A stretch of 64,000 nt of DNA from Bradyrhizobium xenonodulans (lineage in GTDB: Bacteria > Pseudomonadota > Alphaproteobacteria > Rhizobiales > Xanthobacteraceae), in the NCBI RefSeq assembly GCF_027594865.1, contig NZ_CP089391.1:7718501-7782500 (forward strand), read 5' to 3'. The notes beneath the pieces are model-generated. The model had not been told where the DNA came from. It saw only the letters and a program-made list of their open reading frames with translations, and made no database searches. Positions 1-8,725 of the stretch are shown here, piece by piece (the stretch's first letter is position 1; each line of letters begins with the position of its first letter). A program made the position numbers and the translations under genes.

Positions 1-614
1 CAGCGGCGCACGCTTGTCGCCGTCCGCCTCCGCCGAATCGAACACGAAGGGGGCACCGCTCGCGCCATCGATTGCGGGGCTGAGGATCAGATTGAATTCG
101 TCGATCAGGCCGGCGCGCAGGAATGCGCCGTTGGCGACGCCGCCGCCCTCCACCAGCAACCGCTTCACGCCGAGCTCGCGGTCGAGAACCTCGACCGTCA
201 GCGCCAGATCGATCTCCGACTTGCCGGCAAAGATGTAGGACACGCCCTCGCCGCGGAGCCCTGCGAGATGTGAATCCGGCACGCTCTCGGTCAGCACGAC
301 GACGATCGGGTCGCCGCCGATGTCGGAGCGCCCCCAGCCGATCTTGCCCTGCGCATCGAGCACGACGCCGTAGGTTTTCGCATCGCGCCGCGCGAACCAG
401 TTTTCGCGGGGAAATCTCTCGCCCGGCGTCTCCGGATACGGCTTGCCCCTGGCGAACTCCGAGCCGGTGACGCGGCCGATGACCCAGGCATCGCCGCCGA
501 GCTCGTCATGGATCTTCTCGAACCAGTCCGTACCCGCGCCCTTCGGGCGCCAGCGGCTGGGATGCGTGCGGCCGTCCAGGCTCGAATGCATCAGGCAGAT
601 GACGTAAGGCTTCA
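1..614 (-). CDS. RibD C-terminal / dihydrofolate reductase-like protein (3' end off window)
   Basis: The leftward frame opens with ATG at 614 and stays open to the window edge, giving about 204 residues without a stop. The N-terminus (MKPYVICLMHSSLDGR), the central VIGRVTGSEF and the LVEGGGVANG segment with its glycine triplet are typical of the RibD C-terminal/dihydrofolate-reductase-like fold, which binds NADPH and reduces a pyrimidine or pterin-like substrate. No deaminase domain precedes it, so it is the stand-alone form often called a dihydrofolate reductase family protein rather than riboflavin RibD. The substrate cannot be read from sequence. It ends upstream of the heme-binding protein gene, with 22 bases between them in the same direction, so co-transcription is plausible. 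Confidence 0.82.
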
Positions 615-636
615 TGCAGATTCTCCGGACGTCTTC

Positions 637-1299
637 TCACGCCATCCCGCCGCCGCCCTTGGCGCGGTCGTTCACGATCACCGCGAGCGGATTGAGCTTC
701 GGCGGTGCGACGAGCTTCAGCGTGTTGCTGTCGTGATGATTGAACGGCGCGCCGCGGACGAACAACTCGGTCTGGATCAAATAGCTCCAGCTTCCATCAT
801 CGTTGAAGGTGATGTCGCAACGATAAGAATCGGTGCGGAAGGCCTGCTCCAGGAAATCGGTCGAGCAGATCCCGTAAGCGGTATCACCGCGCTTCGCCGT
901 GACGGAGATCTTTCTGTCATCCGACCCGGCCTTGCCCTTGGCCAGCAGCACCTGCCCGCGCGGGATCGCCAGCGTCTGCATGATCAGCCCGGTGGCGGGC
1001 TCCCACAGCCAGTAGCCGACCTGGTCGTGAAACGTGATGTCTTCTTCCGGCGTGTTGATGTGGATGTGGTAGCGCAGGCCATAAAGCAGCTGCGGCCCAT
1101 TGGCCTGCGGATCGATCGGGTCCATGCGGATGTGCTCGATGAAGGTCCGCCGCTCCGGCCCCTCCGCCTTCGGATTGACGTCGATGCCCTTGTCCGCCTG
1201 CCAACTGCCGGCGAGGCGGCGGAGCGGGCCGAGATTGGCAAGGCCGTCGGGCGAGACGTCCTCGGGCTCGGTGAAGATGTCGGCGGGAAGGGGCAGCAT
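637..1299 (-). CDS. Heme-binding beta-barrel (FABP/nitrobindin-like) protein
   Basis: A 220-residue protein with a GxW motif near the N-terminus (LRRLAGSWQ) and a series of alternating beta strands including HIHINTPEEDITFHDQVGYW and FVRGAPFNHHDSNTL. This pattern belongs to the heme-binding beta-barrel family related to nitrobindins and fatty-acid-binding proteins; those proteins bind ferric heme and have proposed roles in nitric oxide or peroxynitrite handling. A longer frame reaches 1398, but ATG at 1299 was chosen because GAGGAC sits directly upstream and the extension has low-complexity, non-conserved sequence. It lies just upstream of the RibD-C-type gene on the same strand. Specific function is unproven. 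Confidence 0.72.
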   Translation of the reverse strand: MLPLPADIFTEPEDVSPDGLANLGPLRRLAGSWQADKGIDVNPKAEGPERRTFIEHIRMDPIDPQANGPQLLYGLRYHIHINTPEEDITFHDQVGYWLWEPATGLIMQTLAIPRGQVLLAKGKAGSDDRKISVTAKRGDTAYGICSTDFLEQAFRTDSYRCDITFNDDGSWSYLIQTELFVRGAPFNHHDSNTLKLVAPPKLNPLAVIVNDRAKGGGGMA

Positions 1300-1458
1300 G
1301 GGTGTCCTCGCGGAAGTTGCGGGAACAGCCATATCACGGAGGCAGGAAGCTGGCTCGCGTCCGGGTGTCACAATCGCGAATGGACATAGGCGCCACACGC
1401 AGACGACGCATGAGGCGAAGCGGAGCCGAACTTCGGTTCGGCCCCGTCGCCATGAAGC

Positions 1459-1638
1459 CTAGTGGCGGTGGTCGCGGACCTCGGGCTGATTGCGGTGGTC
1501 CCGGACGATGGGCTGATTGCGATGGTCGCGCACGACGGGCGGATCGCGATGGTCGCGCACGATGGTCAGCGCGTTAGCCGGTGTCACCACGCTCGCCACG
1601 GTGATCGCTGCGAGAGCCACAAGGATGTAATTGCGCAT
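1459..1638 (-). CDS. Small secreted peptide with VRDHR tandem repeats
   Basis: A 59-residue leftward gene. Residues 1-23 (MRNYILVALAAITVASVV and a TPANA end) form a clear signal peptide with an Ala-x-Ala cleavage site. The mature part is almost only four copies of an 8-residue unit of the form V-R-D-H-R-[DN]-x-P, ending in VRDHRH. AAGGA lies nine bases before the ATG, and the repeats are 24 bp in DNA. I do not recognise the family. The regularly spaced Arg/Asp/His side chains suggest an exported, possibly metal- or polymer-binding peptide, but that is inference. It stands alone between the heme-binding protein and another small secreted peptide. Confidence 0.7.
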   Translation of the reverse strand: MRNYILVALAAITVASVVTPANALTIVRDHRDPPVVRDHRNQPIVRDHRNQPEVRDHRH

Positions 1639-1732
1639 GGGTCTTGTCCTTTGCCTGGTGGATCACTGCGAACCACCTGACGATAAGCTAGATTGATCAG
1701 CGAGAATGATATGTGTCGTCGATCACGCGTGA

Positions 1733-1915
1733 TCATCGATGCGCCGGCCGGTGCGGCCGCGCCACTTGTCGCGACACATCGACCGTGACGCCGGGAAGCT
1801 GGGTCTCGATGGGGGTCGGCTGAGACATTGCCGTGCCGCTCGGGCCGCACAGCAGCAGTGCAATCGATGGAACCGCGACAGCGGGATGCGCAACGAAGCG
1901 TGACGACAACGTCAT
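1733..1915 (-). CDS. Small putative secreted protein
   Basis: A 60-residue leftward frame starting MTLSSRFVAHPAVAVPSIAL, with a short hydrophobic stretch followed by a polar tail containing PGVTVDVSRQVARPHRPAHR. A good AAGGA ribosome site precedes ATG at 1915. The N-terminal hydrophobic segment looks like a signal peptide or lipoprotein-like leader, and small proteins with a similar PGVTV...QVARP tail seem familiar from Bradyrhizobium, though I recall this only as a pattern. Function is unknown. An upstream in-frame extension to 2047 is possible but lacks a ribosome site. Confidence 0.45.
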   Translation of the reverse strand: MTLSSRFVAHPAVAVPSIALLLCGPSGTAMSQPTPIETQLPGVTVDVSRQVARPHRPAHR

Positions 1916-2292
1916 GACCAGATCCTTCCAGATGCGGAGGGACAGTCGATTCCACCCCGTGCGGAACGATCTCACGCGTGCATTGGAGTTGCATCGCCAA
2001 ATCCTGCAGCCCGACACGAGTCGGCCGGCCCGCGATCGGCGCCACAATCTGCCGCAGATTTAATCAGGCACCCGGGCGCCGAAGCTGCGCATAAGGTGCA
2101 GACGTCCCGCCATTCGCGAAAATCAAGGCAGCCGCGCAAGAGGCGTCACACCAGTTTGTGCGCGACGTTCCCGTTTGCGGCTCGATATCGCGATGATAAG
2201 ACGATAGGGTTGTGAAATACGCCATAGGCGACGAAGCCGCTCCCAATATAGCTTTCAAGCGACGTCCATGATTTTCAAGTGAGTGCCTCGGA

Positions 2293-3435
2293 ATGCAGCA
2301 GGCTTCGGTCGAGAAGTTCTCGGACCTCATCGGCAATATCTATGATTGTGTGATCGCACCGGAACGCTGGACCGAAGTTCTTGACCAGATTTGCAGCGAG
2401 TTCGGCTTTGCCACTGGCGCGCTCTCGGTCGCCAGCCTTTCGAACATGAAGGCCGTCGTCAATGCGGTCTCCGGCAGCAACCTTGCCCAGATGGCCCAGA
2501 ATGCCGTCGGCTATGGCGCCGACATCATCGAGCTCTGGGGCGGCGCCGAGCGCATTCAGCAATACCCGCTCGGAGAACCCATCGTTCAATCCCAGGCGGT
2601 CCGGCAGGACATCATTTCCGGCAATCGCTATTATCGCGAATGGGCCCTGCCCAAGGGCCTGTTCGACGCCGTTGCGGTCGGCCTGGTTCGCGACAGGACG
2701 ATGGTTGGCAATGCAATCTTCAGCCAGCACGAATCGGCCGGCGCGATCGACGATGCGCAGCTCAGTGGATTGCGCCTGCTGGCGCCTCACATCCGCCGTG
2801 CCGTGACGATCAGCAATCTGTTCGACATGAAGACGGTGGAAGCCACGACATTCGCCGCGACCGTGGAGGCCCTGACGGTCGGCGTCGTCCTGGCGGACGA
2901 AGAGTCGAAAATCGTTCACAGCAACGCCGCGGCCACGGCGATGCTCGCAGCCGGCGATCCCATCGTGGCGCGCCATGGCCGGATCGCCGTTCAGTCCCCA
3001 GCGACCACGACCGCATTGCAATCGGCCGTTGCCCAGGCTGCGAAGGACGAGGCGACGCTCGGGCAGAAAGGCATCGGCATCCCGATCCCCCGCTCCGATG
3101 GTGACCCTCTCGTCATCCACGTTCTGCCGCTGCGGCGCGGCCACATGCGCGCCGGCCTGGTCCAGCGCGCCGCCGTCGCCCTGTTCGTGGCGTCAGCCTC
3201 GGGCCCGCCGCAGCTGCCTCACGTCGCGCTCAACCAGCTCTATGATTTGACGCCGGCCGAGATCCGCATCTTCGAGCTCATCTGCGACGGACAGACGCGC
3301 GCGGACATCGCGGAACTGCTCGGCATTTCCCTGAGCACCGTGAAGAGCCACCTCATTCATGTCTTCGAGAAGACGGGGTGCCGGAGACAGGTCGACCTGG
3401 TGAGGCTGGCGAAGTCGCTGACGTTTCCGGTGTAA
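2293..3435 (+). CDS. LuxR-type helix-turn-helix transcriptional regulator
   Basis: A 380-residue protein with a C-terminal GerE/LuxR DNA-binding domain at about residues 312-372: LTPAEIRIFELICDG, then TRADIAELLGISLSTVKSHL, the classic recognition helix. The N-terminal 300 residues show no receiver aspartate and no autoinducer-binding motif; a PAS-like segment around residues 195-260 (VVLADEESKIVHSNAAATAM) could sense a small molecule. Proteins of this layout are common in Bradyrhizobium as orphan regulators. It has no obvious operon partner: the 245 bases upstream hold no gene and the next gene is convergent. Start ATG at 2293 has only a weak ribosome site. Confidence 0.85.
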   Translation: MQQASVEKFSDLIGNIYDCVIAPERWTEVLDQICSEFGFATGALSVASLSNMKAVVNAVSGSNLAQMAQNAVGYGADIIELWGGAERIQQYPLGEPIVQSQAVRQDIISGNRYYREWALPKGLFDAVAVGLVRDRTMVGNAIFSQHESAGAIDDAQLSGLRLLAPHIRRAVTISNLFDMKTVEATTFAATVEALTVGVVLADEESKIVHSNAAATAMLAAGDPIVARHGRIAVQSPATTTALQSAVAQAAKDEATLGQKGIGIPIPRSDGDPLVIHVLPLRRGHMRAGLVQRAAVALFVASASGPPQLPHVALNQLYDLTPAEIRIFELICDGQTRADIAELLGISLSTVKSHLIHVFEKTGCRRQVDLVRLAKSLTFPV

Positions 3436-3449
3436 GCCGAAGGTCGCTC

Positions 3450-3698
3450 TCAAGCCGCTTCCGGCGTCGATCTCGCGCGCTGCTCGAGCACACCGATCGT
3501 GGAGACCAGGTTGTCGCGTCGCGCGCGAAGGTTAACCGCGAGTGGCGGATATGTCGGCTGCTGCACATCAAACACCCCCGCGCGAGCCTCTTGCTCGAGA
3601 ATGTCGGTGTTTAACAACCGAACGCGCCACCACAAATCGGCGATCAATGCATCGAGCCGGAGTTCACCAGCCGCACCAGAACGGGACACTTCCTGCAT
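3450..3698 (-). CDS. Small conserved hypothetical protein
   Basis: An 82-residue leftward frame beginning MQEVSRSGAAGELRLDALI, with predicted helices and a polar, charged C-terminus (LRARRDNLVSTIGVLEQ). The longer open frame up to 4049 runs antisense to the GGDEF-EAL gene and has no coding character there, so the ATG at 3698 was chosen. The gene converges on the LuxR-type regulator, ending 14 bases from its stop. I do not recognise a domain; the pattern of heptad-like leucines suggests a small helical protein. Existence is probable, function unknown. Confidence 0.45.
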   Translation of the reverse strand: MQEVSRSGAAGELRLDALIADLWWRVRLLNTDILEQEARAGVFDVQQPTYPPLAVNLRARRDNLVSTIGVLEQRARSTPEAA

Positions 3699-3829
3699 CG
3701 CTTGCCTCAACCTGACACGGCCTGCCTGCTGAGGCCGGGCTTCGGCCAAAACTGAGCAAGCAGAGTGCCAAAGGGGGGCCTCGTCACGACCGCGCAACCG
3801 CGGAAGGCGCGACAGTTCTGATGCCCGCC

Positions 3830-6436
3830 TCACGCCACGGCCCGGCGTCCCCGCCGAGGGACTGGGCTTTGCAATGGCAGGTCGGCCAGGGGCACGGGCC
3901 TGCTGAAGAAATAACCCTGACCCAGCGCAATTCCGAGCGAGTGGAGCCTTGCGATCTGCGCGGAGGTCTCCACACCTTCGGCGACGATCGAGAGCTTCAA
4001 CGCCTTTGCAAGCTGCACGATGGACTTCAGCACGGCGACGGTCTCGCACCGGTCGATCCTATCGATGAAGGATTTGTCGATCTTGACCTTGTCGAATGGA
4101 AAGGCCGTCAGATAGGACAATGACGAGTAGCCGACGCCGAAGTCGTCGAGGGCAATGGAGACGCCGAGCGCCTTGAGGCGCTGCAGCGTCTTGAGGTTCT
4201 CCTGGGTGTCGGCGAGAAACACGCTCTCGGTGATCTCGAGCTCGAGCCGGGTTTCCGGAAGCCCGTTCTGCGCCAGCGCGGACGTCACGATATCGACGAG
4301 GTTGGCGCCGGCAAACTGCAGGGCCGAGAGATTGACCGCGACCTTGACATCGCCCGGCATGGTCGTCGCATCGCGACACGCCTTGGCCAGCACCTGATTG
4401 CCGAGTTCGACGATCAGTCCGCCGGCCTCCGCGACCGCGATGAACTCGGCAGGTGGAATGAATCCCCTGATGGGGTGACGCCAGCGCGCCAGGGCCTCGA
4501 CCGATTTCACGCGGCCCGTGCTGAGTTCGGTCACGGGCTGATAGTACACGTCGATCTCCTCGCGCCAGATCGCCTCACGCAGCTCGACCTCGAGCACGTT
4601 GCGCTGATCGGCTTCGGCCTTGAGCTCCGCCGAGTAGACATGGAAGCAGCTTCGGCCGGCGCTCTTGGACCTGTAGAGCGCAAGATCGGCGTTGCGAAGA
4701 ATCTCATCGACACGCGTGCCATGCTCGGGGACCAGGGCAAGGCCGATACTGCAGCCGATGACGACGGGATGGCCCTCGATGTGATAGGGCTCGGCAATGA
4801 CCTGAACCAGCCGCGCCGCGAGGCTTGCAGCGCCGTCCTGGATCGCGGTACGGCCCGGCGCCACGATCACGGCAAACTCGTCGCCACCGATCCGGGCCGC
4901 CATGTCGAGGTCTCGGATCTGTGCCTTGATCCGGCCGGCAACCTGCTTCAACAGCGCGTCGCCGCATTGGTGGCCAAGCGCGTCGTTGACGGCCTTGAAC
5001 TTGTCGAGGTCCAGCAGCAGCACGGCGAACGCAGCCTCCGGGCCGGGAGATCCGGCGAGCACTTCGTCGATGTGCTCCTTGAACAGGTTGCGATTGGCAA
5101 GGCCAGTCAGACTGTCGTAGTGCGCCAGCCTCTCGATCCGGTCCTCGGACGCCTTGCGCTCCGTGATGTCTTCGTGCGTGGCGACCCAGCCGCCGCCCTC
5201 GCGCCGTCCGTAGGAGACATAGACGACCCGACCATCGGGAAACGGCACGGTGTTCGAGATGTGCTCCGACTGCTCGAGCCGGCTCTTCAGATCGACGAGG
5301 TAAGCCTCGACGTCGAGCACCGCGGTCTGTTTTGCGAACACCTCGCGGAAATCCATGCCGATCCGAATTTCCTCCGGCTCCAGCCCATAGAGTTCGAGCC
5401 ATTGACGATTGAACGCGATCAGTCGGTCGCGGCCGTCGAACATGCTCAGCCCCTGCGGGAGGTTTCTGAGAGCATCTTCGAACTTGCTGGCAAAATCGCG
5501 CAGCTCACGCTGGGCGCGGCCCAGCGCCAATTGTCGCCGCCAGTGGAACAGCGTCGCGGTCACGATGATGAAGGTGAGCAGCAGCGCGCCGCCGAGATAG
5601 ACCTTCTGCCTGAGATCGGAGCGGGAATAGATCTCCTGCGCCGAAATGCCGACGGTGAAGATGAGCGGGAACACGCGCGACCTGCGCGCCGTGATCAGCC
5701 TGTCGCGGCGGTTCGGGCGGTTTTCGTTCCAGTATTGTGCATAGAAGCCGTCCCGCAGCTCGCCTTCGACGCGGTTCGGGGCGCGCTGCCCCAGCACGGT
5801 ATCGTGATCCACCCCCCGCGCGGCTAGCACGACATGGTTGGCATTTCTGAGGACCAGCGTTCCTCCGGCACCGAGCTTCGCGGTGTCGTAGATTCTGCCG
5901 ACGACGTCGACGCTGATCGAGCCGACGACCACGCCGGCCGGATTCCTGGCAAGGTCAAACAGCTTTCTCGCCAGCTGGATGGTCCATTTGTTTGAGGCCC
6001 GCCCCAGCACCGGCTTCGCGACGTAGAGGCTATCGTCGGCTTGCGCCATGACGCTGGCGAAGTGCTCGCGATCACCGAGATAGAGTGGCGCGCCGGAATA
6101 GCCCGTGGTCGTATCGAACATGTAGCCGTCCAGTCCGATCAGAGAGAACTGGACCACGTCGCCGGTCGCGATGCGAGCCTTGTCGGACCAGAATTTCAGG
6201 CTGAACGTCAGCGGATCCTGGGCGTAGAGAGCGCGCACCACCAGCAGCGACTGATCCACGCGCTCGATGATGCGCTCGGTATTTTCCTCGAACAATTCGG
6301 CGACGCTGTCGCCGTGCGACCGCGCCTGCTGGACGGCATCCGCTCGCTCCGACGACGTGATCGCGACATACCCGATCCAGACCAGGGGCAGGAAGAACAA
6401 TGCAATCTGCAGCGGGGCATTGCGCAGAATTGTCAT
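3830..6436 (-). CDS. Membrane GGDEF-EAL protein with periplasmic Cache and PAS sensor
   Basis: An 868-residue protein for cyclic-di-GMP turnover. Transmembrane helix 1 is at about 9-27, a Cache/PDC-type periplasmic sensor at 30-270, helix 2 at 279-298, a PAS domain at 320-428, GGDEF at 436-600 and EAL at 610-855. The diguanylate cyclase motif GGDEF is intact (517-521), with an RxxD inhibitory site (RDLD, 508-511) five residues upstream. The phosphodiesterase keeps EAL (647-649), the DDFGVGYSS loop, KIDKSF and AEGVET, so both activities look chemically possible. ATG at 6436 was chosen over an upstream extension to 6607 because membrane helix 1 begins right after it. It likely couples an extracellular signal to motility or surface attachment. 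Confidence 0.9.
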   Translation of the reverse strand: MTILRNAPLQIALFFLPLVWIGYVAITSSERADAVQQARSHGDSVAELFEENTERIIERVDQSLLVVRALYAQDPLTFSLKFWSDKARIATGDVVQFSLIGLDGYMFDTTTGYSGAPLYLGDREHFASVMAQADDSLYVAKPVLGRASNKWTIQLARKLFDLARNPAGVVVGSISVDVVGRIYDTAKLGAGGTLVLRNANHVVLAARGVDHDTVLGQRAPNRVEGELRDGFYAQYWNENRPNRRDRLITARRSRVFPLIFTVGISAQEIYSRSDLRQKVYLGGALLLTFIIVTATLFHWRRQLALGRAQRELRDFASKFEDALRNLPQGLSMFDGRDRLIAFNRQWLELYGLEPEEIRIGMDFREVFAKQTAVLDVEAYLVDLKSRLEQSEHISNTVPFPDGRVVYVSYGRREGGGWVATHEDITERKASEDRIERLAHYDSLTGLANRNLFKEHIDEVLAGSPGPEAAFAVLLLDLDKFKAVNDALGHQCGDALLKQVAGRIKAQIRDLDMAARIGGDEFAVIVAPGRTAIQDGAASLAARLVQVIAEPYHIEGHPVVIGCSIGLALVPEHGTRVDEILRNADLALYRSKSAGRSCFHVYSAELKAEADQRNVLEVELREAIWREEIDVYYQPVTELSTGRVKSVEALARWRHPIRGFIPPAEFIAVAEAGGLIVELGNQVLAKACRDATTMPGDVKVAVNLSALQFAGANLVDIVTSALAQNGLPETRLELEITESVFLADTQENLKTLQRLKALGVSIALDDFGVGYSSLSYLTAFPFDKVKIDKSFIDRIDRCETVAVLKSIVQLAKALKLSIVAEGVETSAQIARLHSLGIALGQGYFFSRPVPLADLPLQSPVPRRGRRAVA

Positions 6437-6742
6437 CGCAACCTTGCGAACTGGTCTGGCAAGAATCACGAGGCGCGCTCCCGCATCAGCCGCGGGGGCA
6501 GAACAGGACTGGTCGCCCAGAATGGCATTGCCTCTCTCCGCCTCGATTGCGGGGACGCCACGGCCGCGAGCCGGCACTGTCGTCCCGGAGCGCGAGCCTA
6601 GAAGCAACAGCCTTAAGTTTCTGTTGGTAGAAGGCTCAATTATTCAGCTCACGACCTCCGTAAGACCACGGAAGCCCGGTGGTTTGGGCAGCTTGGCGGT
6701 ACCGGCGAACGGTATTTTGGCGACACCTGTCGTGCCAGGGGG

Positions 6743-7522
6743 TCACATTGCGCGCGCGAGCACGATCACGCCGGACAGGACGAGCAGCCCGCCTGCCGCA
6801 CGGCTCAGTCTTGGGCCGAACGGCAGCAATTTCTCACCGGCAACATAGAGCGCGATGGCGATGATCCAGACGAAATTCATCACTCCGCTGACGAACAGCA
6901 GTGCCATCAAGAACCAGCAGCAGCCGACGCAATAGCTGCCGTGGCGAAGTCCCATGCGGAGCGCCCCGCGTGTGCCGGGCCGCCAATGCCGACTGAGAAA
7001 CATCAACGGGCTCTCGCAGTAACGCAGACAGGCACGTTTGAGTGGCGTGAACTGGTAAAGCCCTGCGGCGAGCAGAATGATGCCGCCCAAAATCGAGCTG
7101 GTGCTTGCCATCGCCATCGACAGCAACCCGAAGCGCTCGAGCGCCCATTGCACCAGGACCGCAACGACACAGAACCCCGCCCATGTGACGAGATAACCGG
7201 CGAGAAATATCCAGGCGTCCATTGCGGCGCGGGATGCTGTCTCCTGCTTGCGCTTGACCGTCGCATACAAGAGGACGGTGGGCGCCGCGCTCGGTGCCAT
7301 CATCGCGATCATCATCACCCACCACATCACGAACAGCAGCGCGGCATAGAGCGGCGTCCACGGCATCGGCGCCATGTCCGGCATATCGGCCATCATCTCG
7401 GTGTCCATGCCGGCGCCGCTGGCGAGATAGACCCAGGCGAGCACCGCCACCGCAGCGGTCCCGATCCCGACGATCAGGCGGTCGCGGTGGAGCAGGTGTT
7501 CCAGCATGAAGCGCCCGTGCAT
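6743..7522 (-). CDS. DUF2182 integral membrane protein
   Basis: A 259-residue polytopic membrane protein. A Met/Asp-rich stretch (MDTEMMADMPDMAPMPW) precedes the helix with WWVMMIAMMAPSAAP, the hallmark of the DUF2182 (predicted metal-binding membrane protein) family; about seven hydrophobic segments follow. The methionine clusters fit a role with copper or another soft metal, but no biochemistry is established for the family. The neighbouring DUF1326 gene lies upstream on the same strand with a 53-base gap, a pairing commonly seen for these two families, so the two probably act together. ATG at 7522 chosen; a second in-frame ATG lies five codons downstream. Confidence 0.85.
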   Translation of the reverse strand: MHGRFMLEHLLHRDRLIVGIGTAAVAVLAWVYLASGAGMDTEMMADMPDMAPMPWTPLYAALLFVMWWVMMIAMMAPSAAPTVLLYATVKRKQETASRAAMDAWIFLAGYLVTWAGFCVVAVLVQWALERFGLLSMAMASTSSILGGIILLAAGLYQFTPLKRACLRYCESPLMFLSRHWRPGTRGALRMGLRHGSYCVGCCWFLMALLFVSGVMNFVWIIAIALYVAGEKLLPFGPRLSRAAGGLLVLSGVIVLARAM

Positions 7523-7575
7523 GGGCTTGCCTGCCAGTGGTGTGGCCGAGTCGACCTCTCGATTTCAGCGCAGCA

Positions 7576-8208
7576 TCACGCCGCGACGCCGTCGGGCGTC
7601 TGCGCGACGGTAGCAAGCGAGCTGTGCGTGGCCTGGGTCTCGAACGGAATCGCGCCGGTCGAGCGGATGTTGGCGGACGCGACCTCGGCAGCCCTGTGCT
7701 CGAACCCCTCCGGCATCACGACCTGGATGCGGTGCGGAGTACCGGTCACCGGGTTCTTGATCGGCTCCACGTCGGTCTCCAGCACGCCTCCGGCGACGAG
7801 CTTGGCGACACGTCCGTCCTTGTCGAAGGAAAACTCAAAGGGGGCAAACACCGGCTCGTGGATCTTGGTGACGATCAGGCTGACGATCTGGAACAGCGTG
7901 CCCTCGGCGGAATGCTTGCCCGAAAAGATATCGAACAACGCCTGGCGCTGCTCCGGCGTGGCGCGTTCGTCGATGATGGGCTGGATCGTCCCGTTGCCCT
8001 CATGCAGCGCTCCGGGGAAATCGACCGTGATCGCGAAGCAGAGACCGTCGAGCCTGGTCCCCTCAAAATGTCCCTTGGCGATGCGCATGGCGACCAACCC
8101 CTTGCAATAGCCTCGGGTCGGCGGTGCGTTGAAATCGCAAGGGCAGCCGAATGCGCAAGTGCAATTCTTCATCCATTCGCCTTCGAGACGCCAGTCCGAT
8201 GCAGCCAT
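7576..8208 (-). CDS. DUF1326 domain protein
   Basis: A 210-residue soluble protein with an N-terminal cysteine cluster, C16-x-C18-x3-C22-x-C24 (CTCAFGCPC), the signature of DUF1326. The rest is a predicted beta-rich fold. The cysteine cluster looks able to bind a metal, and the gene is followed by the DUF2182 membrane protein with which it is usually co-encoded. The pair may move or insert a metal at the membrane; this is inference from gene neighbourhood. ATG at 8208 has a plausible ribosome site (GGGAGATGTGCC just before). Confidence 0.87.
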   Translation of the reverse strand: MAASDWRLEGEWMKNCTCAFGCPCDFNAPPTRGYCKGLVAMRIAKGHFEGTRLDGLCFAITVDFPGALHEGNGTIQPIIDERATPEQRQALFDIFSGKHSAEGTLFQIVSLIVTKIHEPVFAPFEFSFDKDGRVAKLVAGGVLETDVEPIKNPVTGTPHRIQVVMPEGFEHRAAEVASANIRSTGAIPFETQATHSSLATVAQTPDGVAA

Positions 8209-8725
8209 GGCACATCTCCCAATGTGAGGAGGGAGGCGGCAGCCGTGGACGAATTTGTTCAGCGTTGTGTCGAAGCAAAGGGTAGAACCGCGAGCGGGAT
8301 CGAGATCCGATCAGAAAACCAGCATCGCAGAAGAGTCGGTTGGCGAGCTGCCGTTTACCGTCCCGATGGGACATAGCATATCAGCCGCGGCCGGGCGCGT
8401 ACAGTGAACACGCGCGGTGGAGCAGGCAGGTCCGGAGGACGTCCGAAACAGAGGCGGATGGTGCGCCACTCCGAACAAAACTGCGAACTCGTATGTCATT
8501 GAATGCACTTATGATTTCTCGTGGCATCTGCGACCTGGCCGTGCCGTAGGTGCCTTTTTGCCGCGGCTCCGCGCGCCTTGGCCGCCGTGGTGGTAAGATC
8601 AGGTGCCGAGGGCAGATTTCGCGGCGCCGGATCTCGGTCAAGATAACAGCGCCCGAAGCGATGAACTCCAGAAGCAAACTGACGATCGCGGTTGCGATCG
8701 GACGATGCGAGAGATGGAGGACGTT
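8209..8725. other. Intergenic region between DUF1326 and NAD-GDH
   Basis: About 500 bases between divergent genes. Several short overlapping frames exist on both strands, but none has a convincing ribosome site plus protein-like composition. It should contain the promoters for both the DUF1326-DUF2182 pair and the glutamate dehydrogenase gene. I see no recognisable operator, RNA gene or repeat in it. Confidence 0.5.

Noticed and set aside
1462..1570. Short tandem repeats that could suggest a CRISPR array
   Set aside because: The 24-bp units are contiguous without spacers and encode VRDHR repeats of a secreted peptide on the minus strand.
4475..5827. Rightward 450-residue frame
   Set aside because: Fully inside the GGDEF-EAL gene on the opposite strand; no start signal or recognisable motif.
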